This document shows, one piece after another, positions 6,885-15,163 of a stretch of 64,000 bases of DNA. This stretch comes from CAZHGD01 sp964531735. Its GTDB lineage: Bacteria > Armatimonadota > UBA10988. How positions within the stretch are numbered: position 1 is the first letter of the stretch; each line of letters starts with the position of its first letter. The notes beneath the pieces were generated by a model that saw nothing but the letters and a program-made list of their open reading frames with translations, was not told where the DNA came from and searched no databases. The DNA lies in NCBI GenBank assembly GCA_964531735.1, contig CAZHGD010000003.1, positions 71,958 through 135,957 of the forward strand, in the 5' to 3' direction. The translations under genes were made by a program, and so were the position numbers.

Positions 6885-9236
6885 TCAGCTCTCCATGCAC
6901 CGCCGCAGCGCTTCGGCCAAGGCGCGCATGCGCACTGGTTTTTCCAGCGTGACCGTGTGGGGGTTCTGACGCGCGGCTTCCAGCACTTCGTCACTGGCGT
7001 GCCCAGTGGCAATCACCGCGGGCAGGTCGGGTCGGATGGCACGGAGGCGCTCCAGCAAGGCGGTGCCCTTCATGGTGGGCATCAGGTTGTCGGTCACCAC
7101 CGCGTCGACCGCGTTGGCGTCGGCCTCGAGCCGCGCGATCGCGTCGGCCGGGTCCTGGGCGACCAGCACTTCGTAGCCATAGGCCGACAACATGCGCCGC
7201 ATCATCGTGGCCAGCGAGGCCTCGTCGTCGACCACCATCACGCGGCCGGCCGCCGCCGCCGGCTCTTCGTCGGTGGCGGTGGCACCTTCGTCGGTGGCGC
7301 AGACGGGCAGGAGCACGATGAAGCTGGAGCCCTTGCCGAGCGTGCTCTCGACTCGAATGGCGCCGCCGTGGGCGGTGATGATCCCGTGGACCATCGCCAG
7401 GCCCAGACCGGTGCCGCGGCCGACCGGCTTGGTGGTGAAGAACGGGTCGAAGATCCGCGGCAGCACGTCGGGCGCGATGCCGCCACCGGTATCGGAGACG
7501 GTCAGGCAGAGGAACTCGCCGGGCGCGGGCGGCAGCCCCTCGCGCACCGCCGCTTCGGCGTCCAGCTCGCGGCAGTGCAGGCTGAGCGACAGCTCGCCGG
7601 TGCTCTCGCCGATGGCGTGCGCGGCGTTGGTACACAGGTTCATGACCACTTGGTGCATCTGGGTCGGGTCGGCCTCCACCGCTGGAAGCCGCGGCGCGAT
7701 GCGGTGGGTCACCTGTACCCAGGGCGGCAGCGTGGCGCGGAGCAGCTTGACGGCCTCCTTGGCCAGCGTGCCCAGATTGAGCGGGGTGCGCACGCTGTCG
7801 CTCTGGCGCGCAAAGGCCAGGATCTGCTGGGCCAGGTCGCCGGCGCGGTGCGAAGCGAGCAGGACCTGCTCGAGGTCGTCGTGCGCGGTATTGGTCGAGT
7901 CGACCGTGGTCATGGCCAGTTCGACATAGCCCATGATGGCGGCCAGGATGTTGTTGAAGTCGTGCGCGATGCCGCCGGCCAGCGTGGCCAGGGCTTCCAG
8001 GCGCGCGGCCTGCTGCAACTTGGTCTCGAGCTCGGCGCGGGTGGTGATGTCGGTCAACCGGATGACTTGCCCGGTGGCCGTCTCGGCGTCGCCCTGGATC
8101 GGCCCGCCGCTGGCTTCGACGATGGCCGAGCGGCCCGAGGCCCACGACAGCCGGCCGCGCCAGGTCCACGGCTCATCGGGCAACGCCGCCGGGGCGGCGT
8201 CCGGCTGCACGCCGGTGAGCGGATCGGCCGCGTCCTGCAAGGCGTGCATGGCACACTGTCGCGGCTGCCCCAGCAACTCGCCGATGGGCATGCCGGTGAT
8301 GCTCTCGCAGGCCCGGTTGGCATAGACGATGCGGTCCTCGCGGTCCAGGAGGAGCAAGCCATCGGTCGAGCCCTCGATGGCGGCAACGAGCTGCCGCATC
8401 TGGGCTTCGGACGCCTTGCGGTCGGTGATATCGCGCGCAATGCCTTGCGTGCCCAGGAAGCTGGCGGTGCAGGGGTGCTCGGTGGCGTAGAGCCCTTCGG
8501 AGCGGACCTGCAGCACCGGCAGGGCGTCCTGGCCGTGGACCTCGAAGACGCGGTGCTCGGCGTCGGACGTGAGCAGGCGGAACTCGACCAGACAGGCGGC
8601 GCGCTCGCCGGTCCGACGCTCGGCGATGCGGTACCGGGCGCGGGCGCGGTCGGCCGGGTGCACCAACTCCAGCAGGTGCCGGCCCACCAGCTCCTCGGGC
8701 TGGTAGCCATAGCGCTGCACCGCCTGCGAGACGAAGGTGATGCGGCCGGCCTGGTCGAGGCGGTAGATGATGTCGGGCACGGAGCGCACAATCGAGTCGA
8801 GGTTGGCGGCGGTGCGGTGCAACTCGGCCTTGGTCTCGCGCAACTCGCGGATGTGGCGGGCCTCGCGCAGGGCGCGCTCGGCGACGTGCGGCATCTCGAG
8901 CAGCGTCTCACTCGACTTGACCACGTAGTCGAGCGCGCCGGCCTTCATGACGCCGACAGCCAACCGCTCATCGCCATGGCTGGTCATGACGACGAAGGGC
9001 ACGTCACCCTCCGGGGCCCGCTCGCTGAGCAGCTCGTACGCATCGCCGTCGGGCAGGTGCCAATCGGTGATCACCAGGTCGAAGGCCGACGAAGCCAGAC
9101 ACGTGCGGGCCTCGGACACGTTGCTGGCGGTCGTTACCTCAGCGGCCAGCGCACCGTCCTCGAAAGCGGCCAGGACCAGCTCGGCGTGGGCCGGCTCGTC
9201 CTCGACCAGCAGGATGTGGGCTGCCTGGGTTGACAT
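6885..9236 (-). CDS. Hybrid sensor histidine kinase with receiver domains at both ends
   Basis: A 783-residue soluble phosphorelay protein with no membrane segment. Domain order: receiver (about 5-120, phospho-Asp in LVITDWHLPDGD); PAS (about 140-260); PAS (about 290-400); HisKA with the phospho-His in GGIAHDFNN (about 430); HATPase with NAAHAI, DTGGGIAPD, FTTK and GTGLGL boxes (about 530-645); second receiver (about 665-780, phospho-Asp in AVVTDNLMPTMKG). The input could come as phosphate on the first receiver or through the PAS domains. No partner regulator sits beside it, so it is an orphan in this window. The upstream side is a 427-base gap without genes. Confidence 0.93.
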   Translation of the reverse strand: MSTQAAHILLVEDEPAHAELVLAAFEDGALAAEVTTASNVSEARTCLASSAFDLVITDWHLPDGDAYELLSERAPEGDVPFVVMTSHGDERLAVGVMKAGALDYVVKSSETLLEMPHVAERALREARHIRELRETKAELHRTAANLDSIVRSVPDIIYRLDQAGRITFVSQAVQRYGYQPEELVGRHLLELVHPADRARARYRIAERRTGERAACLVEFRLLTSDAEHRVFEVHGQDALPVLQVRSEGLYATEHPCTASFLGTQGIARDITDRKASEAQMRQLVAAIEGSTDGLLLLDREDRIVYANRACESITGMPIGELLGQPRQCAMHALQDAADPLTGVQPDAAPAALPDEPWTWRGRLSWASGRSAIVEASGGPIQGDAETATGQVIRLTDITTRAELETKLQQAARLEALATLAGGIAHDFNNILAAIMGYVELAMTTVDSTNTAHDDLEQVLLASHRAGDLAQQILAFARQSDSVRTPLNLGTLAKEAVKLLRATLPPWVQVTHRIAPRLPAVEADPTQMHQVVMNLCTNAAHAIGESTGELSLSLHCRELDAEAAVREGLPPAPGEFLCLTVSDTGGGIAPDVLPRIFDPFFTTKPVGRGTGLGLAMVHGIITAHGGAIRVESTLGKGSSFIVLLPVCATDEGATATDEEPAAAAGRVMVVDDEASLATMMRRMLSAYGYEVLVAQDPADAIARLEADANAVDAVVTDNLMPTMKGTALLERLRAIRPDLPAVIATGHASDEVLEAARQNPHTVTLEKPVRMRALAEALRRCMES

Positions 9237-9663
9237 ACCGGTCCTAGCCTCCGCGCCTCACTCGTTCCCCAACCGTCCGGCAGCGCGGCCCCCGACCACC
9301 ATGGCGGCCACGTGGTCGCATCGCTGACCGATGCCGGGCGCGCCTGCTGACATCATACCCGCGAGCTGCCGCACCCATCTGAACCACCGCGTTACCAACG
9401 GCCCGCGGCGCACCCACGCACCCCTGCAGCTCTGTCGCTGCCTGTCGAGTAAGCACGCCAAGCCGACTTCACCGATCCGCTAGACCTGATTCCGACCGGC
9501 CGGAGGCCAACCTTATGCAGCACCCGTCACATCGGGTTCACATGCCCTGGAGGTCGTCTGTTCGTGGCGGCCGCCCCAACAGACGCCGGCCGGACCCGCG
9601 TTACGCGGGTCCGGCCGGTTGGTCTGGCTGGGGCCGGCCCGGCCGCACGGCCGAGCGGGCGGG
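9237..9663. other. Intergenic stretch without a supported gene
   Basis: The 427 bases between the hybrid kinase start and the oxidoreductase end hold only short frames with no ribosome site or recognisable protein. The one clear structure is the hairpin at 9586-9618. Confidence 0.6.
9586..9618 (-). terminator. Strong hairpin 46 bases downstream of the oxidoreductase
   Basis: CCGGCCGGACCCGCG and its exact complement form a 15-bp perfect stem with the loop TTA. It follows the stop of the minus-strand oxidoreductase gene. The downstream T tract is weak (CGTCTGTT), so it is a terminator-like or 3'-stabilising structure rather than a textbook intrinsic terminator. Confidence 0.6.
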
Positions 9664-10710
9664 TCAGGCTGGGGCGCCCTTGAGGCGTTCGCGGAGGGCC
9701 AGCCATTCGTCGTCGGTGAAGGTGCAGGGCAGGTCCACGGGGGCGCCTTCGTAGACGGATTTCTGCATGGCCAGCAGCGCCTCGACCGAGTGCCGGTGCA
9801 ACTCCCAGCGGTTCAGGTGCGGCTCGCCGCCGTCGAGCCAGGTGGCCACGGCGGCGGTGAAGTCGCGCTGGCCACCGAAGCCCTGGTGGTCCCAACTGCT
9901 CTCGCCCGACACCGGCTCGGCCAGGCCCGCGGTCTGGTACCAGTAGCCCTTGTTCTGGGTCAGATACAGGCGGCCCTTGCTGCCCAGGAAGTCGAAGTGC
10001 AGGTGCATCCAGAACGACTCCTCGCCCGGTGTGCCCAAGGCGTCGGGCGAGCAGTCGAAGCAGACGCGCACGCCACCAGGGAACCAGAACTGGCCGAAGA
10101 TGGACTCCGGCGCCTGGTGCGTGGCCTGGTAGCCCTCCTCGTTGATGGTGTGCGCCATCGCCCAGACCTTCTCGGGCACGGCCTCACCAAGGAAGAGGAG
10201 CAACAGGTCCATGGTGTGCGGGCCCATGCCCATGGTGTTGCCGCGGGTGCTGGCGCGCACGAAGTAGAGGTCGCCGATCTTGTCCTGGACAATCTCGCGG
10301 ATGGTCCCATCGCGGAACTGGGGGAAGTAGCGGCGCTGGCAGTTGACCACGATCTTCAGGCCCGACTCGTTGCTGACTCGGGTCAACCCGGCGACCTCCG
10401 ACGGCTTGATGGCGGCGGGCTTTTCGACGATCATCACCTTCACGCCGGCGCGGGCACAGGCTTCGGCCTCGGCCACACGGCGGCCGGGGCTGGTCACGGC
10501 GTGCACAATGTCGGGCTTGACGGCCGCCAGGGCGGCCTCGAAATCGTCGAACAGGTGTGGAATGCCGTACTTGCTCTGGAACGAAAGGCGCCGTTCCTCA
10601 ATCAGATCACAGGCGCCCACCAGATCCATGTGGGGCAACTCGGCGTACACGGCGGCGTGCTCGGTTGCCCGCGGTCCGCACCCGAGCAGAAGCGAACGGT
10701 ACTGAGCCAT
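9664..10710 (-). CDS. Gfo/Idh/MocA family oxidoreductase
   Basis: A 348-residue NAD(P)-dependent sugar or inositol dehydrogenase-type protein. The Rossmann half starts YRSLLLGCGPRATEHA and contains the family's EKPAA motif (IVEKPAAIKPSEVAG, about residue 93). The C-terminal half is the usual alpha/beta sheet domain with GPHTMDLLL as a probable active-site His segment. The nucleotide loop GCGPRA departs from the common GxGxxG. The gene diverges from a YbjN-like gene across 197 bases. The substrate is not deducible. Confidence 0.88.
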   Translation of the reverse strand: MAQYRSLLLGCGPRATEHAAVYAELPHMDLVGACDLIEERRLSFQSKYGIPHLFDDFEAALAAVKPDIVHAVTSPGRRVAEAEACARAGVKVMIVEKPAAIKPSEVAGLTRVSNESGLKIVVNCQRRYFPQFRDGTIREIVQDKIGDLYFVRASTRGNTMGMGPHTMDLLLLFLGEAVPEKVWAMAHTINEEGYQATHQAPESIFGQFWFPGGVRVCFDCSPDALGTPGEESFWMHLHFDFLGSKGRLYLTQNKGYWYQTAGLAEPVSGESSWDHQGFGGQRDFTAAVATWLDGGEPHLNRWELHRHSVEALLAMQKSVYEGAPVDLPCTFTDDEWLALRERLKGAPA

Positions 10711-10852
10711 GGCGATCGTCTCCCTGGTGGCCGCGGTCTTGCCCGTTCGCCGCGGGTCTCCTGCCGGCCGGTTGGCCGGAACACCGGCGGCGGTCAGGCG
10801 TATCAGCAGTCAACCGACTGCCGCGCGAGCCGGGCGCCGGCGCCGAGACGGT

Positions 10853-10880
10853 TTGGCCGCGGCGCCGCTCGGTGTATAAG
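10853..10880 (+). promoter_or_regulatory. Promoter of the YbjN-like gene
   Basis: TTGGCC (10853-10858), a 16-base spacer and TATAAG (10875-10880) form a plausible sigma-70 promoter 28 bases before the start codon. A dyad GCAGTC-AACC-GACTGC lies just upstream at 10806-10821. Confidence 0.5.
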
Positions 10881-10907
10881 TTAGGCAGCGGTGTGACGGA
10901 GAAGACC

Positions 10908-12347
10908 ATGGCGGTCGAAATGGCGACGTTGTGCGAATACCTCGACGAAGAGGGCCTGACCTACGACGTCTCGCGCGAAGGGGACCGCATCTACGTGCCC
11001 TTCCCCGGCTGCATGGTCATCGTGCATGTCTGCGAGGAGGGCGAGGGCATCGTGTTCTATGCGCCCAACGTGTTCAACCTCGAAGAGACCGAGTACCGCG
11101 AAGACTGCCTGAACTTCATGGGCCATCACAACTACCGCGTGAAGATCGGCGCCTTCGGACACGACGTCCGCGACGGCGAGGTCAACGTGTCCGACTTCTA
11201 CCCGGTGGAAGACGGCGGGATCACCCGGCGGCAGTTCGTGCGCATGGTCCACATGGTGGCCGCCGTGGCGCGGCGCGACGGTGCGCGCCTGCGGCAGGTG
11301 GCCTACGGCAAGGATCCTGACGAGACCGAGAAGGGCATCGAGGCGCCGGCCGACCTGCGCGACTTCTTCGACAGCCTGAGCGACGGCGAGGGCCTGGAAG
11401 CCGGCGGCGAGGGCGTTGGCCAAGTGCCGGCCGCGCCGGTGGATGAGCGCGCCTGGCTGCTCCATGCCACGCGCGCGTTCGGCTCGCTGGCGGCCAGCAC
11501 CGAGGACGACACGGCCCTGATGACGCTGCGGAACGACGTCTGGCCCCGGCTCTACGCCCTGCGCGCCGACTCGGTGGCCGCGGGCGAGAGCTACCGCTCG
11601 CTCGACCTGGCCGCCCGCCATGCCCTGCGGACCGATGAGGAGATGCTGCTGATGTTCATGCTCGCGCGCCACGCGGCGGGCGACCGGCGCATCTTCACCA
11701 AGGAGTTGGACCGCGTCTACGGTCCGGGCCCGCACTGGCTCGATACGCCGGTGGAGGTGCAGCGCCTGGTCCAGGCCGGCCTGATTGAGGCCCGCGACCA
11801 GGACAAGGTCGAGCCGTACTGCCTGACCCGTCGGTTGCTCGACGAGTATGCCGAAGCAGACGTGCTGCCGTTCGCTTACGAGCCGCTGCCGGCGCCGTTC
11901 ACCGCCGCCGACGTGCCGGCGGCGCCGATCACCGAGAGCGCTTGGCTGGAACTGGTCCACCACGCGGTGGCGGCCGATGCCGACGATCGTCGCGATCTGC
12001 CGCGCCTGGCCATGCTGCGCGACGAGGTCTGGCCGGCGCTGCTCGAGCTGCGCCACGAGTCCATTACGGCCGGCGAGAGCTACACCACCGCCGGCGCCGC
12101 CAAGCAGTATGCCCTCTCGCCGCACGAGGAGCTGGTGGTGGCCCTGGTGGCCGCGCGCGCCGCGGCCGGTGACCATCGCGTCGACGTGGTGCTGCTCGAC
12201 GAGGTCCACCCGCCGGAGAGCGACCGGCAGGAGCGCTCACCGTTCTTCCAACGGTTGATGGAGAACGAGTTGCTGAGCGCCAGCGACGAAGACGACCGAC
12301 CGCCGTTTACCATCGGACGGAACGCTGAGCCCTGGGTCGGCACCTGA
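10908..12347 (+). CDS. YbjN/type III chaperone-like domain plus a duplicated unknown domain
   Basis: A 479-residue soluble protein. Residues 1-130 resemble the YbjN / secretion-chaperone-like fold: a short helix, a beta sheet with DRIYVPFPGCMVIVHV, then NFMGHHNYRVKIGAFGHDVRDGEV and a final helical pair. After an acidic linker come two copies of an unrecognised helical domain (about 178-313 and 341-470). Both copies share AWL, LR-N/D-D/E-VWP, S-x-x-AGESY, an EE pair, AR-x-AAGD and LD-x-V at matching spacing. The start is the ATG at 10908, with GGAG seven to ten bases upstream; open frame before it overlaps the promoter. The function is unknown. YbjN proteins have been linked to stress and motility control. 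Confidence 0.7.
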   Translation: MAVEMATLCEYLDEEGLTYDVSREGDRIYVPFPGCMVIVHVCEEGEGIVFYAPNVFNLEETEYREDCLNFMGHHNYRVKIGAFGHDVRDGEVNVSDFYPVEDGGITRRQFVRMVHMVAAVARRDGARLRQVAYGKDPDETEKGIEAPADLRDFFDSLSDGEGLEAGGEGVGQVPAAPVDERAWLLHATRAFGSLAASTEDDTALMTLRNDVWPRLYALRADSVAAGESYRSLDLAARHALRTDEEMLLMFMLARHAAGDRRIFTKELDRVYGPGPHWLDTPVEVQRLVQAGLIEARDQDKVEPYCLTRRLLDEYAEADVLPFAYEPLPAPFTAADVPAAPITESAWLELVHHAVAADADDRRDLPRLAMLRDEVWPALLELRHESITAGESYTTAGAAKQYALSPHEELVVALVAARAAAGDHRVDVVLLDEVHPPESDRQERSPFFQRLMENELLSASDEDDRPPFTIGRNAEPWVGT

Positions 12348-12421
12348 GACCCAGCGGCAGGACCTGCAATCGACGCCTGGAATAGCCCGGGCCGAGAACT
12401 GGTGAAAGGCCCGACGCATCC

Positions 12422-15019
12422 ATGGCTGGATACACGCTGCACGTCATTTCGCATTCGCACTGGGACCGCGAATGGTACCTGCCGTTCGAACGGCACCGCC
12501 GTCGCCTGGTCAAGCTGCTCGACGACCTGCTGGCCGTCCTTGAGCGCGATCCGGAGTTCGGCAGCTTCCACCTCGACGGCCAGTCGCTCCCGCTCGAGGA
12601 CTACCTGGCCATTCGCCCGCACCAGCGTCAGCGCCTGGTGGCTGCGGCCCAGGCCGGCCGGCTGACCGTCGGCCCCTGGTACGTGCTGCAGGACGAGTAC
12701 CTGACCAGCGCCGAGGCGCAGGTGCGCAACCTGCTCTACGGCACGCGCGTCGCGGCGCAGTTCGGCGCGCCGCTGAAGGTCGGCTACCTGGCCGACGCCT
12801 TCGGCAACATCGGCCAGATGCCGGGCCTGCTGCGCGGCTTCGGCATCGACAACGCCGTGTTCGGCCGCGGCCTGAACCGGCTCAATCCGGACGCCGATCC
12901 CAACCTGCCCGACGGCGAGCGCGGCTATCACAGCGAGGTCTGCTGGCGTGGCGGCGACGGCAGCGAAGTGCTGGGCATCTTCATGGCCAACTGGTACTCC
13001 AACGCCATGGACATCCCCAGCGATCCCGATGCCTGTGTCGGTCGGTTCGAGGCGATTCGCGACGCGGCGGCGAAGCTGGCCACCACCGAGCACCTGCTGC
13101 TGATGAACGGTTGCGACCACACGCCGTGCCAACTGAACCTCAGCGAACTGATCCGCACGGCGCGCGAGCGGCTGGACGACACCATCCAGCATAGCCGGCT
13201 GGACGACTACGCCGCCGCGGTGCGCGCCGCGGCCGGCGCTCTGCAACAGGTGACCGGCGAGCTGCGCAGCGAGTATACCGACGGCTGGGGCACGTTGACC
13301 AACGTGCTGAGCGCGCGGCTGTACCTGAAGCAGGCCAACTACCGCTGCCAGCTCGAGCTGGAGCGCTATCTGGAGCCGTTGCAGGCGGTCGGTGCGCTGT
13401 GGGGTCAGGCGGCCGACCGCGACTTCCGCGCCTATCTGTGGAAGCTGCTCTTGCAGAACCACCCGCATGACAGCATCTGCGGCTGCTCGTGCGACGAAGT
13501 CCACCGCGAGATGGAGACGCGTTTCGCCAAGGTCGAGCAGTTGGCCGGGCAACTCTCCGGCGAGTCGTTGGAGGCGGTGGCCGCCGAGGTGGACACCCGC
13601 GCCGCGCCGGCCGGTGCGGTGCCGCTGGTGGTCTACAACCCGTTGGCACACGAGCGGTGCGACCTGGTGCGCGCCGAGGTGAGCTTCCCGCTCGGCACCA
13701 CGGTGCGCGCTGTGAAGGTCACCGCCGCGGCCGACGGCAGCGACGTGCCGTACTGGATTGAGCGCACCTGGCGCAAGACCTGGGACTACGAGCTGCCGGA
13801 CGACCGCTTCCGCCAGCCGTACGAGTGCCAGCGGGGCCAGATCGCCTTCTTGGCGCGTGTGCCGGCCTTCGGCTACGCCACCTTCTGGGTGCAGCCGGCG
13901 GCCGAGGCGCGGCCCGAAGGCGTGGCCAGCGGCAACCAGATGGAGAACGACGCCCTGCGCGTGACCATCCACAGCAACGGCAGCTTCGATGTCCTCGACA
14001 AGGAGACCGGCCGCTGGTTCCGCGACCTCAACGTGCTGACCTACGGGCAGGATGTCGGCGACGAGTACATCTACCGCGCGCCGGAGGGCGATGAGGAGCA
14101 GCCGATTGCCGAGGCGTCGCTCGACGAAGCGGACGACCCGGGCGCGGTGGTCTCCAATCCGGTCTACCAGGTCTACGGTGGCGAGGAGACGCTGATCGTG
14201 CATCCCGAGGGCAATCGGCCACCGCAGGTGATCCGGATGCCCTACCGCATCATGCTGCCGCGCGAAGGCAGGCGCGTCGAGGTGTCGCTCAAGCTGTTCA
14301 ACTTCGATTCGAGCAACTTCCGCATCCGGGCCTGGTTCGCCACCGACACCCAGGCCACCACGGTGCTGGCCGACGGCCAGTTCGAGGTGGTCGAGCGGCC
14401 GGTCGAGCCCTGGCACGGCTGGACCAACCCGAGCAACTGCCAGCCCTGCCAGGCGTTCGTCACGGTGGCCGACGGCACCGCCGGGCTGACGGTGGCCAAC
14501 CGCGGGCTGCCCGAGTACGAGGTGCTGCGCGACGGGCGCCACACGCTGGCGGTGACCTTGCTGCGCGCGGTGGACCGCCTGGGTGACTGGGGCGTGTTCC
14601 CGACACCCGACGCCCAGTGCCAGCGCGAGAACGTGGCCGAGTACGCGGTCATCCCGCACGGCCCGGATCCGGCGGGCACGGCCGACCTGGCGGCGCGGGC
14701 CTACGCGGCGCCGCTGCGCGCAGTGCAGACCGGCACGCACGGCGGCCGGCTGCCGGTGGCGGCCGCGTGGCTCGAGCTCGAGCCGGCCTGGTTGACGCTG
14801 TCGGCGGTGCGCTGGGCCGAGGACCGCGACGCCTTCCTCGTGCGCTTCTACAACCCTTACGACCGGCCGGTGTCAGCTACCCTACGGTGCCGCCTGCCGG
14901 TGAGCCGAGTCTGGCGCTGCAACCTCGACGAGGTCCGTGGCGAGCTGCTCGGCGAAGTGGGCGACGGTCTGCGGTTGGCCGTCGGCGCCAAGGAGATGGT
15001 GACGCTGGAGCTGGGCTGA
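12422..15019 (+). CDS. Glycoside hydrolase family 38 alpha-mannosidase
   Basis: An 865-residue zinc-dependent retaining alpha-mannosidase. The N-terminal catalytic domain opens with HVISHSHWDREWYLPFE, whose His and Asp bind zinc. The nucleophile region is YLADAFGNIGQMP, with Asp125 as the likely nucleophile. A further His motif LLQNHPHDSICGCSCDEVH lies near residue 350. A three-helix bundle and large beta domains (about 400-865) complete the family architecture. There is no signal peptide, so it probably acts in the cytoplasm on imported manno-oligosaccharides. The start ATG is 75 bases after the preceding gene. Confidence 0.95.
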   Translation: MAGYTLHVISHSHWDREWYLPFERHRRRLVKLLDDLLAVLERDPEFGSFHLDGQSLPLEDYLAIRPHQRQRLVAAAQAGRLTVGPWYVLQDEYLTSAEAQVRNLLYGTRVAAQFGAPLKVGYLADAFGNIGQMPGLLRGFGIDNAVFGRGLNRLNPDADPNLPDGERGYHSEVCWRGGDGSEVLGIFMANWYSNAMDIPSDPDACVGRFEAIRDAAAKLATTEHLLLMNGCDHTPCQLNLSELIRTARERLDDTIQHSRLDDYAAAVRAAAGALQQVTGELRSEYTDGWGTLTNVLSARLYLKQANYRCQLELERYLEPLQAVGALWGQAADRDFRAYLWKLLLQNHPHDSICGCSCDEVHREMETRFAKVEQLAGQLSGESLEAVAAEVDTRAAPAGAVPLVVYNPLAHERCDLVRAEVSFPLGTTVRAVKVTAAADGSDVPYWIERTWRKTWDYELPDDRFRQPYECQRGQIAFLARVPAFGYATFWVQPAAEARPEGVASGNQMENDALRVTIHSNGSFDVLDKETGRWFRDLNVLTYGQDVGDEYIYRAPEGDEEQPIAEASLDEADDPGAVVSNPVYQVYGGEETLIVHPEGNRPPQVIRMPYRIMLPREGRRVEVSLKLFNFDSSNFRIRAWFATDTQATTVLADGQFEVVERPVEPWHGWTNPSNCQPCQAFVTVADGTAGLTVANRGLPEYEVLRDGRHTLAVTLLRAVDRLGDWGVFPTPDAQCQRENVAEYAVIPHGPDPAGTADLAARAYAAPLRAVQTGTHGGRLPVAAAWLELEPAWLTLSAVRWAEDRDAFLVRFYNPYDRPVSATLRCRLPVSRVWRCNLDEVRGELLGEVGDGLRLAVGAKEMVTLELG

Positions 15020-15040
15020 GCGGCGCGCGCAGACCCGGCG

Positions 15041-15070
15041 TTGACAGCCCGTTGGGCGATATGCTACCGT
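15041..15070 (+). promoter_or_regulatory. Probable promoter of the pil operon
   Basis: TTGACA (15041-15046) is followed after 18 bases by TACCGT (15065-15070), preceded by TG at the extended -10 position (TGCTACCGT). The -35 is perfect and the -10 weak. It lies about 95 bases before the pilB start. Confidence 0.45.
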
Positions 15071-15163
15071 TCGACAAGAAGGTCGGCCGGCGGCGGACCG
15101 TGTCTGGCTATGCCATAGCGTTTGGACAGGGTCCGCGTACCGCCGCTCGGCGAGGTGCAGCAC

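Noticed and set aside
6849..9233. A 794-codon open frame on the plus strand opposite the hybrid kinase
   Set aside because: The minus-strand product has all histidine kinase motifs in order; the plus-strand one shows no motif and biased composition.
9244..9461. Two short minus-strand frames upstream of the hybrid kinase
   Set aside because: No ribosome site, no recognisable domain, and Arg/Gly-rich composition.
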